Shown here in pieces: positions 25,755 through 34,951 of a stretch of DNA of 64,000 bases; within the stretch, counting starts at the first letter, position 1; the number at the start of each line of letters is the position of its first letter. The notes beneath the pieces are model-generated. The model searched no databases and had not been told where the DNA came from. It worked only from the letters and a program-made list of their open reading frames with translations. The translations under genes were made by a program, and so were the position numbers. Source of the DNA: Dehalobacter restrictus DSM 9455 (GTDB taxonomy: Bacteria; Bacillota; Desulfitobacteriia; Desulfitobacteriales; Syntrophobotulaceae); NCBI RefSeq assembly GCF_000512895.1, contig NZ_CP007033.1:1599001-1663000 (forward strand). The letters run 5' to 3'.

Positions 25755-27125
25755 CTAACCCATCCTAGCGGTTCGAAAGCTACCGCATTTCCGGATAAAC
25801 GAACGGGCAAACTCCGGATTCCCCCAGAGATGAAGGTGGGGATAGCCGGCAACGAGGTTCTCATCGGCATGGATGCAGTCCCACGTTTTGCTGCCGGATG
25901 AATTTACTGCCGTAAAATTGCTGCCGTTGGCCGTCGAATCAGAGTAATGAAATTCATGCGCATTGATCTTGCCGCCTTTGTCGCACAGCAAGTTGTCCTT
26001 TTGCGCCGTCAGTGTAATATAACCGAAACGGTTCAGTTTATCCGTCAGTACAGCATCCCCTTCTAAATATCCTGCCATTGGATAAGGTTTGCCGTCCTTG
26101 TCAGCAATACGTTCCAATAAATACATGAACCCGCCGCACTCAGCTATACAGGGAGTATTATTGGAGAGAACATGCCTGATGCTTGCCAGCATCGATGTAT
26201 TCCTGGCCAGCTGTCCGGTATATAATTCCGGATAACCGCCGCCGAGAATCAGTCCGTCACATTCCGGTACAGCTTGATCATCAAGCGGACTAAAATACTG
26301 CAGTTCCGCTCCCAATGTTTCCAAAAGGTCGAGGCTGTCCTGGTAATAAAAACAAAAGGCTTTATCTCTGGCTACGGCGATTTTGACAGCAGAGATTTTC
26401 TCGATCGCGGCCTCATGATAGTCTATTTCCGCGGCCCTGCCTGCAATACGCAGCAGCTGTTTCAGATCGATGGATTCTCTGGCCTGTATGGCCAGTAATT
26501 TCATTTTTTGCTGCAGGTCTTCCACTTCCGATGCTGTAATTAATCCAAGATGCCTGCTTTCCAGCGCGCATTCTTTGAGCTTCGGAAAGTAACCGACCAC
26601 CTGGATATCCGTCTCTTTTTCGATCATTTCCTTATACTGCGGGTATAGGGAAGGTGTAAGATTATTCAGAATAACGCCCTTGATCCCGTTGTCCGGTCTA
26701 AAATGGCAGAATCCTTGGATCAAGGCTGCAATTGAGATTGCTGAACCGGCACAATTGGCAATAAGGATAACAGGCGTTTGCGTTACTGCAGCCAAATGGT
26801 AAGAACTTGCCACGGTACTGCCAATGCCTAGCCCGTCATAATAACCCATTACTCCTTCTAAAACAGCGATTTGCGACTGTTCGGAATTCTTGACCAGCAA
26901 ATACCGGCATACCTCTTCCGATAGCATAAACAAATCCAGATTCCGTGATTTTGTCCCAATGACTTCGGTATGAAACATCGGATCAATATAGTCCGGCCCA
27001 CATTTAAACGCAGCAGGATTAACTCCTTGCTCCAGAAGGGCTTGTAATACCGCACAAGTAATTGTGGTCTTGCCGCTGCTGCTGCCTGCAGCCGCAAACA
27101 TAATACGTGGAATAACTGCTTTCAT
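25755..27125 (-). CDS. cbiA: Cobyrinate a,c-diamide synthase
   Basis: 456 residues from ATG at 27125, with GGAG eight bases upstream; the longer frame to 27233 would run through a terminator and a repeat. P-loop AAAGSSSGKTT at 11-21, CGPDYIDPMFHTEVIG and NLDLFML, ending in a class I glutamine amidotransferase domain with Cys in PCIAECGGFMYLLE and a late ..GYPHLHLWGNPEFA. It amidates the a and c carboxylates of cobyrinate using glutamine and ATP. First gene of the riboswitch-controlled operon. Confidence 0.96.
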   Translation of the reverse strand: MKAVIPRIMFAAAGSSSGKTTITCAVLQALLEQGVNPAAFKCGPDYIDPMFHTEVIGTKSRNLDLFMLSEEVCRYLLVKNSEQSQIAVLEGVMGYYDGLGIGSTVASSYHLAAVTQTPVILIANCAGSAISIAALIQGFCHFRPDNGIKGVILNNLTPSLYPQYKEMIEKETDIQVVGYFPKLKECALESRHLGLITASEVEDLQQKMKLLAIQARESIDLKQLLRIAGRAAEIDYHEAAIEKISAVKIAVARDKAFCFYYQDSLDLLETLGAELQYFSPLDDQAVPECDGLILGGGYPELYTGQLARNTSMLASIRHVLSNNTPCIAECGGFMYLLERIADKDGKPYPMAGYLEGDAVLTDKLNRFGYITLTAQKDNLLCDKGGKINAHEFHYSDSTANGSNFTAVNSSGSKTWDCIHADENLVAGYPHLHLWGNPEFARSFIRKCGSFRTARMG

Positions 27126-27175
27126 GACTTGTTCTCCATTTCTATTGAAGCTATCAAAGCTGAGATGGCCCGTAG

Positions 27176-27231
27176 ACATCGCCGCTCCTTGCCATCCTTG
27201 GCATCGCGGCATTCGTCCATCCATGAACATC
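27176..27231 (-). repeat. Structured repeat copy E, two GGA-apex hairpins in the cbiA leader
   Basis: On the minus strand two short hairpins present GGAT at the apex: TCATGGATGGA and GCCAAGGATGGC, the second enclosed by GCCGC/GCGGC. The 56 bases align with copy F at 48015-48070 at most positions. It lies between the riboswitch terminator and the cbiA start, so it is transcribed only when the terminator is read through. Confidence 0.65.
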
Positions 27232-27268
27232 AAAAAACCTCTCTAACCGGCGGTTGGAAGAGGTTTTA
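27232..27268 (-). terminator. Attenuator terminator of the cobalamin riboswitch
   Basis: On the minus strand AAAACCTCT and AGAGGTTTT form a stem closed by a CCGCCGG-containing loop region and followed by a T run. It lies between the riboswitch and cbiA. Confidence 0.85.
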
Positions 27269-27339
27269 CTTACACAATCTGCAAACAGTCTAAAACACTT
27301 CTGCACGATTCGTATGCTACACCTTTCATCCTCCGTGAA

Positions 27340-27503
27340 AACAGTGCAAAATGGCTCAGGCAGGTCTTCCGACTCGGTTTCAAAGCAAATTCAGCCTTCC
27401 CATTGTAAACAGTGGCAACTTTGAATCTGCTCCACCTTACGGCGGCGGGACCGTACAGGCATTTCACCTGTTTCCCTATTATTGCAAAATTATGCAACCT
27501 AAG
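27340..27503 (-). ncRNA. Cobalamin riboswitch
   Basis: On the minus strand, in order: GGGAAACAGGTGAAATGCCTG, GGTCCCGCC, a GTAAGGTGGAGC stretch, GCCACTG, GGGAAGG and the B12 box GAGTCGGAAGACCTGCC (27356-27375). This is the conserved order of the adenosylcobalamin riboswitch. With the terminator at 27232-27268 it should end transcription early when cobalamin is plentiful. Confidence 0.95.
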
Positions 27504-27510
27504 CGATTAC

Positions 27511-27539
27511 ATTATACCAGAAGACATACAGTGTGTCCA
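27511..27539 (-). promoter_or_regulatory. Promoter of the cobalamin operon
   Basis: On the minus strand TGGACA (27539-27534), 17 bp, TATAAT (27516-27511). It places the transcript start just before the riboswitch. Confidence 0.75.
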
Positions 27540-27658
27540 CCCATAATCTGCGGATAACCCTCTCCCTACCTGATATTTTCTCAGATGCTGCCTTGCTCTT
27601 CTGCCCCCCTTTTGATACGCTATGAAAAAGGAACAGCAATTCACGGAGGTACCTCTTC

Positions 27659-28645
27659 ATGTCTTATTCTCTTCCAACCGATATCATTTCAGCCAGAAAC
27701 CTGACCAAACGATTCGGAGATTTCACTGCCGTTAATGCAATCTCTTTTACTGTCCGGCAGGGAGAGTGTTTTGGACTTCTTGGTCCAAACGGCGCCGGCA
27801 AAACGTCCCTGGCCAGAATGGTCTTTGGCTTGTCACCCAGAACTGAGGGCCGCCTGACTGTTTTTAATCAGGATATTTCGGATCATTCCCGGGAAATTAA
27901 AGCACGTCTCGGTGTTGTTGCCCAGGAAGACAACCTTGACCCGGAACTGACGGTTCTGGAAAACCTGCTGGTCTACGCCTCCTATTACCGTCTGCCGCGT
28001 AGTATAGCCAGGGAACGGGCTTTTGAAATCCTGGACTTTATGGATCTTCGAAGTAAAGCCAATGCGGTCGTCGACGAGCTGTCCGGCGGCATGAAACGAC
28101 GTCTGACAATTGGACGAGCGCTGATCAACCGTCCGGAGCTATTGATTCTCGATGAGCCAACCACCGGGCTTGATCCGTACGCCCGCCATATGGTCTGGCA
28201 GCGTCTGCGGCAGTTAAAAGAAAGCGGTACGACCGTGCTGCTGACAACGCACTATCTTGAAGAAGCCAGTCATCTCTGCGACCGACTGATCATCATCAAT
28301 CAGGGCAAAATCCTCGAGCAAGGTGTACCGGAAGATCTTATTGATAAGCATGTCGGGCAATATGCGCTGGAACTCGGGGTAAGTCCGGATATGCAAAATA
28401 AGCTCCTGCACTGGAGCTCTGAGTGGCTGAAATCTTTTCAACAAATTGGTGATGATCTGGTCCTCTATTCTGATAACGGACCAGCCATGGCTGACGACCT
28501 GAATCAAAGAATTGCCGGTGAACACCTTCCTGTCAGCTATCAGCGCCTGAGACCGACGAATCTTGAAGATGTTTTTCTGAAACTGACCGGCGAAACGCTT
28601 CATGGTGTCCGTGGCGGGTTTGAGAAATCATATGAAGAGCGCTGA
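27659..28645 (+). CDS. ABC transporter ATP-binding protein (NodI/DrrA-like)
   Basis: 328 residues. Walker A GPNGAGKTS around residue 47, signature LSGGMKRRL, Walker B LLILDEPTTGLDP and H-loop LTTHYLEEA. The C-terminal extension of about 90 residues and the DPYARHMVW string match the DrrA/NodI drug or polyketide exporter group. It precedes its permease gene and should power export. GGAGG upstream of the start supports the ATG used. Confidence 0.93.
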   Translation: MSYSLPTDIISARNLTKRFGDFTAVNAISFTVRQGECFGLLGPNGAGKTSLARMVFGLSPRTEGRLTVFNQDISDHSREIKARLGVVAQEDNLDPELTVLENLLVYASYYRLPRSIARERAFEILDFMDLRSKANAVVDELSGGMKRRLTIGRALINRPELLILDEPTTGLDPYARHMVWQRLRQLKESGTTVLLTTHYLEEASHLCDRLIIINQGKILEQGVPEDLIDKHVGQYALELGVSPDMQNKLLHWSSEWLKSFQQIGDDLVLYSDNGPAMADDLNQRIAGEHLPVSYQRLRPTNLEDVFLKLTGETLHGVRGGFEKSYEER

Positions 28646-28664
28646 TGATATGGAGGATAAGAGG

Positions 28665-29444
28665 ATGAAAATAGTTAAACCTGATCTTAATCCAATACTG
28701 ACTTTCAAGGTATTTCTGCGGAATCTGAAAGTTTTCGGCAAAACCTGGAAAGCCAATTTGATGTTTAATTTTCTGGAGCCGCTGCTTTATCTCTGGGCCA
28801 TGGGCTTTGGTCTGGGCGTTTATATTACGCAGATCAACGGGCTTTCCTACCTTGATTTTCTGGCTCCGGGGCTGATCGCATCTTCAGCGATGTTTGCTGT
28901 GACTTATGAAATGACCTACAACAGCTATACCCGGATGTCCCAGGAGAAAATATTTCACAGCATGGTTGTTACGCCGGTAAGCATGGACGACATCGTCCTC
29001 GGCGAAATCCTGTATGGCACATTCAAAGGCGTTCTTTACGGTGCGGTTTTCTTTATTGTCGTCGCTTTGTTCGGCATTGTCCACTCCCTGTATGCCCTGC
29101 TCATCTTTGTCCCACTGATCCTCATGTCCGTCATTTTCTCCAATCTCTCTTTAATTTGGACGAGTCTCGCTCCCAATTATGACTCTTTCGGCTATTTCTT
29201 CACGCTGCTGATTTCTCCAATGTTCCTGTTTGCCGGGATCTTTTTCCCGATTGAAAGTCTGCCCGCCGCCATTCGTTTTCTTCCGTGGCTGACGCCGCTG
29301 TACCATGCCGTTGAAACGGTGCGTCCACTGGTCCTGGGACAGGTTACTCCGGCAATCACCGGCCATATCATCTGGCTCTTAGCCGTTACGCTGCTGACGC
29401 TGCCTTTCCCGCTGGTCATGGTTAAAAAGAAGCTTATTCAATAA
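28665..29444 (+). CDS. ABC-2 type transporter permease (NodJ/DrrB-like)
   Basis: 259 residues from ATG at 28665, with GGAGG eight bases upstream; the open frame back to 28602 overlaps the ATPase gene and is less likely. Six transmembrane helices; GFGLGVYI, YLDFLAPGLIASSAMF and FPIESLPAAIRFLPWLTPLYHAVE are ABC-2 permease landmarks. It pairs with the upstream ATPase (19-base gap). Exported substrate unknown. Confidence 0.92.
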   Translation: MKIVKPDLNPILTFKVFLRNLKVFGKTWKANLMFNFLEPLLYLWAMGFGLGVYITQINGLSYLDFLAPGLIASSAMFAVTYEMTYNSYTRMSQEKIFHSMVVTPVSMDDIVLGEILYGTFKGVLYGAVFFIVVALFGIVHSLYALLIFVPLILMSVIFSNLSLIWTSLAPNYDSFGYFFTLLISPMFLFAGIFFPIESLPAAIRFLPWLTPLYHAVETVRPLVLGQVTPAITGHIIWLLAVTLLTLPFPLVMVKKKLIQ

Positions 29445-29705
29445 ACGAACTCTTTTTGGATTTTGGGGATCTAGACGGCTGCAACTTTCCATAAATACAG
29501 GCATATTTCTGACTTGCTCTCCTTAGGCAGATTTGATAATCTAATAAAGATATTGACCGCTATCACCTTGTCACCTCTAAAATGCATGGTAACCGCTGAG
29601 GAAAATCTTTGTATGCCAAGGTGAAGAAATGAGCAATACTGGCGGTTTTGCGATTGACTAATCGTATTTATTTACTAATTTATGTAAAAAGGAAGATAAG
29701 AAAAC

Positions 29706-31262
<1,557 letters not shown>

Positions 31263-31469
31263 ATATTGGCGAATTAAGAAAAAAAGCAGATTATTAAAGA
31301 TTTTTCATATCATCAGGTAAGATGGTAAAGAAATCGGCAGCTTGTTCAAATTCGCCACCGATGGCGAGTTTGGGACAATCTATTTAGAGGATAACTAAAA
31401 AGCTTAATCTTAACCAAATATAACTATTCGGATTACTGGGCTAGATGTAAAACCAGTATTCTAATAATG

Positions 31470-31516
31470 TTAAAAAGCAAAAGGCTGATATTTCTTAATA
31501 TAGAAAGCCAGCCTTG
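31470..31516 (-). terminator. Rho-independent terminator of the toxin-antitoxin pair
   Basis: AAGGCTG (31481-31487) and CAGCCTT (31509-31515) pair. On the minus strand TTGCTTTTTAA follows. Confidence 0.7.
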
Positions 31517-31548
31517 CATCTTATATACTATGTTTTAAGTTGATGTGA

Positions 31549-31989
31549 TTAATGATTAAATTCACCAGAGAAAGCCCTCAAGAAATCAATTGGCATCATT
31601 ATGGTAAAAAGCTCCTGAATTTCTGGCGTGTGGAAATCCAAATCACCGGTAACTACGATATCCGGCTGGGCTACTATAGCAGAAACTAAAATAGGTAAAT
31701 CTTTTGGATCTCGTATATATGGAACTGTTACCGTGGAAAGATCTGAGGGAGTATAAGCTATCTCGAATTCAAGTGTTGTAAGAAATTTATCCCATTTACG
31801 GATTATCTTTGGGAATTTGCGTTCAATGACTTCTGAAATTTCCGTAATCGAGTAACTACAAATAATCAAGTGGTGTTGTTCAATAAGTAGAGTTAAAAGT
31901 TTACTGGCAATTGATGATTCTGATAAGACAGCAGATATCAGGATATTTGAATCAACAAATACGCGTAAGGCATTATTTTTTCCGCTCAT
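31549..31989 (-). CDS. PIN domain protein, probable toxin
   Basis: 146 residues. PIN acidic residues in VFVDSNILISA (about 11-21), the ..ITEISEVIERKF helix, RDPKDLPILVSA and VTGDLDFHTPE: four Asp/Glu positions that hold Mg in this nuclease fold. PIN toxins cleave RNA. It overlaps the AbrB-type gene by 17 bases, antitoxin first, the usual order of toxin-antitoxin modules. Lies inside the repeat-bounded island. Confidence 0.85.
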   Translation of the reverse strand: MSGKNNALRVFVDSNILISAVLSESSIASKLLTLLIEQHHLIICSYSITEISEVIERKFPKIIRKWDKFLTTLEFEIAYTPSDLSTVTVPYIRDPKDLPILVSAIVAQPDIVVTGDLDFHTPEIQELFTIMMPIDFLRAFSGEFNH

Positions 31990-32236
31990 TCCACATTTCC
32001 TCCCGGACTACTTCCAGTTCATTAAGAAGGTCTTGTTCGGTAATGCCTTTCTCTTGTGCTTCTGTACTAAGGGCATCTTGTAATTCACGTAAGGCAATTA
32101 GACTGGCCTTGGTAATTACAACTTTACCGTTGTCTTCCAGGAAAGCGATTCTATCACCTTCGTTTAATTTTAATAGGTCCCGAATAGGCTTCGGAATCGT
32201 GACTTGTCCTTTTGAGCTAATTCTTGATATTTCCAT
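31973..32236 (-). CDS. AbrB/MazE-type antitoxin
   Basis: 87 residues. The N-terminal swapped-hairpin DNA-binding domain is clear: ISSKGQVTIPKPIRDLLKLNEGDRIAF, a SpoVT/AbrB signature. The C-terminal part is acidic and helical (LSTEAQEKGITEQDLLNELEVVREEMW) as expected of a toxin-binding tail. Start ATG preceded by AAAGGCGG. Expected to repress the pair and neutralise the PIN protein. Confidence 0.9.
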   Translation of the reverse strand: MEISRISSKGQVTIPKPIRDLLKLNEGDRIAFLEDNGKVVITKASLIALRELQDALSTEAQEKGITEQDLLNELEVVREEMWNERKK

Positions 32237-32348
32237 AACAGAACCGCCTTTCTATTTTTCTTTACATCTTTACTTTCTTTACTTATATTATACTACTGTA
32301 ATAGGAACATGTGCAATTTACAAATTTCTCCTCATTCTCTTAAAATTT

Positions 32349-32439
32349 TTGTCGTTACCGTCTGATATTGATGATTTGAAAATAAAGCAGCAAATAAACT
32401 ACCTATTTTCAAATCATCGGGCCCAGACGGTAACGACAA
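32349..32439. repeat. Hairpin H1 of four
   Basis: Outer stem TTGTCGTTACCGTCTG (32349-32364) with its complement (32424-32439), 16 bp perfect; inner stem ATGATTTGAAAATA (32371-32384) with complement (32404-32417), 14 bp perfect; 19-base loop. Confidence 0.85.
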
Positions 32440-32490
32440 TCGCTTACAAGTTTAGTGAGAGAGCCTTACATTAGGAAAAATCCTTGGGCC

Positions 32491-32583
32491 TATTGGCTTA
32501 CCGCTCGGCATGGGGTGATTTGAAAAAGATAATTGCCTGTAATTCAAGCCTTTTCAAATCATGGCTATGGCGGTAAGCCAATA
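32491..32583. repeat. Hairpin H2 of four
   Basis: Outer stem TATTGGCTTACCGC (32491-32504) with complement (32570-32583), perfect; inner stem TGATTTGAAAAG-like with CTTTTCAAATCA. The outer stem differs from H1 and resembles H4. Confidence 0.85.
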
Positions 32584-32655
32584 ACTCTGAGGTATTTTTT
32601 TATCTTGCTGTCTTAAATATTTAAAATGTTTGCTTAAAAATCCAGCTTCAAATGT

Positions 32656-32751
32656 GCTTGTCTTTACTGTCTGAATGTTGGGCGATTTGAAAATAAGGAA
32701 GGCCAACTACTACAGCTTTTCAAATCGCCGGGACAGACAGTAAAGACAAGC
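32656..32751. repeat. Hairpin H3 of four
   Basis: Outer stem GCTTGTCTTTACTGTCTG (32656-) with complement ending 32751, 18 bp perfect; inner stem GGCGATTTGAAAA with TTTTCAAATCGCC (32717-32729). Outer stem related to H1, with paired changes in both arms. Confidence 0.85.
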
Positions 32752-32800
32752 TCTTAGGGGTTAACTACGAAAGTTTACATCAGAAAAATCCTTAGGCTTT

Positions 32801-32889
32801 TTGGCTAACCGCCCAGCATGGATGATTTGAAAAAATTATTGCTAATAATTCAAACCTTTTTCAAATCATTGGCCATGGCGGTAAGCCAA
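32801..32889. repeat. Hairpin H4 of four
   Basis: Outer stem TTGGCTAACCGCC (32801-) with GGCGGTAAGCCAA ending 32889 (one mismatch); inner stem ATGATTTGAAAAA with TTTTTCAAATCAT. Related to H2. The decayed Rhs gene starts directly after it. Confidence 0.85.
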
Positions 32890-33540
32890 TACTCTAACCT
32901 TGCTATTGAAGGGTCATACATTCTGGCATTCAGGTAGTACAGGCCGGATTCTTTATCATAATAGTAGCCGGCATAGGTAAACGGGTTATCGACTGTCCCT
33001 GTCTGCGAAGTAATATTGCCAAATGCATCATACTAATATGTTGCCTGAATTGTCCCTGTATTGTCAAGAAGGGATGTCACATCACCGTGACCGTTATACA
33101 TATAGTTCAGTGTCTGTCCGCCGACTGTCCGGGCTAACAGGTTCGTTCCATAAACGTTTCTGGCGAATTGGTTTCCTTTGCCGTCCAGTTCAAGGACAAC
33201 CTTATCACCCTCATAGATGAACCGGAGGATGAGAATTGGAAGTCGTTGGTGGCACGCAGACCATCGCCATAGTACGTGTACTCAACCATGGCATTGCCGG
33301 TGTTGCTCTTGATCATTTGGTTGAAAACATCAAAGTACTGGGCAAAGCTGACGAGATCTTCGGCATATTGCGTTGCGCCGTCTATCTCTTGTCCGGGTAT
33401 GAACATCCCGAAATGCGGCGTTGGCGGGTTAACCGGGTCGATTTTTCTTATCTGTTCTGTTAGTTTGCTGGTATTATTGCCGTTATTGTCATAACCATAT
33501 TTTGTGATTGTTTTGAGATCGCCTTCTAGCTTTTATAGGG
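32890..33540 (-). pseudogene. Decayed Rhs/YD-repeat gene fragment
   Basis: Read on the minus strand, fragments in different frames give YD-repeat text: EGDLKTITKYGYDNNGN, VEYTYYGDGLRATND, YEGDKVVLELDGKGNQFAR, LNYMYNGHGDVTSLLDN, YDAFGNITSQTG and YYYDKESGLYYLNARMYDPS. The last is the conserved end of an Rhs core, just before the variable toxic tip. A frameshift near 33225 and an in-frame TAG near 33037 break it; the 5' part and the tip are missing. No function expected. Confidence 0.85.
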
Positions 33541-33583
33541 TTAATGCCTTCATAGAGTTTGGCATGTCTATCATTCTTCTACT

Positions 33584-33613
33584 GTGAGAACTGGACGACC
33601 AAAGTCGTCTAAG
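33584..33613 (+). repeat. Direct repeat, right copy
   Basis: 28 of 30 bases identical to 31233-31262, including codons for CENWTTKVV and the stop, but with no ABC-F gene attached. Marks the right end of the accessory island. Confidence 0.85.
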
Positions 33614-33701
33614 GCCGTGAACTTTGACAGATTTTGCTTCATTTGCTCTATTTTTAAGGGTAGATTGTTTAAAAACTTGAACAATAAAGTATCCTATACA
33701 T

Positions 33702-34586
33702 TTATACTTTATTGTTTTCTTTTTTTTCTAGTTGAAGGCCGCAATTTTTGCAGTAGTTGTCCCCTTCGTCCTGAATAACTAGGCGGCAGTTCGGACAAGT
33801 TCGTGTAGATGCTTTTATGTTTCTGTTTTTTGCTAGCTCTGCTGAGACAATGCCAGTAGGTACGGCAATTATGCCATAACCAAGAAGCATCAGCATGGAG
33901 GCAACAATCCTTCCCAAAGGTGTGACCGGTGTAATGTCGCCAAATCCGACGGTCGTAAGGGTCACAATCGCCCAGTAGATTGAGGCCGGAATACTGTCAA
34001 ATCCGCTGGTTTCCCCTTCGATTAAATACATCATTGTCCCAACGATTACAACCACAACGAGGACCGCCTGCAGAAAGACAATAATTTTATAGCGGCTGGC
34101 CTTCAGCGCATTGATCAGCGAATATGATTCACCGACGTACCGGCCGAGCTTTAAGATCCGAAAGATCCTCAGTAGACGAAAGACCCTAAAAATCAAAGCA
34201 AACTGACTACCGGCGATAAAGATACTCAGATACGTTGGCAAGATTGCCAGTAAATCGGTTACGCCAAAGAAACTTTTCAGATATCTTAGTTTATTTCTTA
34301 CGACCCAGATTCTGATGATATATTCAATTGTAAAGAGAAGCGTGATCACCCATTCCGCACCAGAGAGAATTGTGCGGTAATCCTGATTCAAATTGGGCAG
34401 CGACTCCAAACAGACAACGAGAATACTCAGCAGGATCAGCCAGAGCAGCGCAATATCAAAAGACCTCCCCGCATGGGTATCGTTCTCGAATACGATCGTA
34501 AATAATCTGTCTTTGAGCGAAAGATTTTTATTATTTTCCCCAGTCTTCACTTTTTCTGTCTTGTCTCTATGCGATTCTTTTACCAT
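33702..34586 (-). CDS. Voltage-gated ion channel (Kv-like) with C-terminal zinc ribbon
   Basis: 294 residues. Six transmembrane segments; S4 sensor-like stretch FALIFRVFRLLRIFRILKLGRYVGE with regular arginines; pore helix and selectivity filter TLTTVGFGDITP (about residue 215), then S6. TVGFGD indicates potassium selectivity. The C-terminus carries CPNC...CKNC, a zinc ribbon, in place of the usual cytoplasmic assembly or ligand domain. It stands alone. Confidence 0.92.
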   Translation of the reverse strand: MVKESHRDKTEKVKTGENNKNLSLKDRLFTIVFENDTHAGRSFDIALLWLILLSILVVCLESLPNLNQDYRTILSGAEWVITLLFTIEYIIRIWVVRNKLRYLKSFFGVTDLLAILPTYLSIFIAGSQFALIFRVFRLLRIFRILKLGRYVGESYSLINALKASRYKIIVFLQAVLVVVVIVGTMMYLIEGETSGFDSIPASIYWAIVTLTTVGFGDITPVTPLGRIVASMLMLLGYGIIAVPTGIVSAELAKNRNIKASTRTCPNCRLVIQDEGDNYCKNCGLQLEKKENNKV

Positions 34587-34848
34587 TTTTTATTCTCCAG
34601 TTATGATAAATTTAACCTATAATTTAAAAGAATAATTTTTTTGTATTATAGCATATTATTTTCCAAAATACGTCTTCCGTAGCTCTGTATGAATCTCTCT
34701 ATTGTCCAAAATTAATCGAGGAAAGAATTTGGTTTACTTCTGCCAATCCTGCGCTATCCGAATAAGCAAGCTACTTTATATAACTCAAGGAAATTTTTAC
34801 TGCTTACCAAAGTTCCGATTTTGCTGGATTGTGCGATAAATCCCCACT
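34587..34848. other. Intergenic gap with no recognised gene
   Basis: A/T-rich. A TATAAT-like box on the minus strand near 34642-34650 could serve the channel gene, but no good -35 element was seen. Confidence 0.4.
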
Positions 34849-34882
34849 ATAAAAGAGTAAGGTTTATCTAAGCCTTACTCTT
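34849..34882 (-). terminator. Rho-independent terminator
   Basis: GAGTAAGG (34855-34862) pairs with CCTTACTC (34873-34880). On the minus strand TTTTAT follows. Ends the LutAB-like operon. Confidence 0.75.
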
Positions 34883-34951
34883 AAACTATTCCATATTCTA
34901 ATTTTTACAATACTCTCGTAATCGGATTTACTTTTTAAAACAATCTGTCCA

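Noticed and set aside
27126-27233. Longer N-terminus for cbiA starting at 27233
   Set aside because: It would begin inside the T run of the riboswitch terminator and cross repeat E; the ATG at 27125 has a good ribosome site and gives the family's usual length.
32349-32889. CRISPR array or integron attC array
   Set aside because: There are only four units, each a self-complementary hairpin with differing stems and no uniform spacers; attC core sites (GTTRRRY / RYYYAAC) are not placed as required and no integrase or cas gene is near.
33134-33406. Stand-alone 90-residue gene on the minus strand
   Set aside because: It is one frame of the decayed Rhs gene; YD-repeat text continues in the other frames on both sides.
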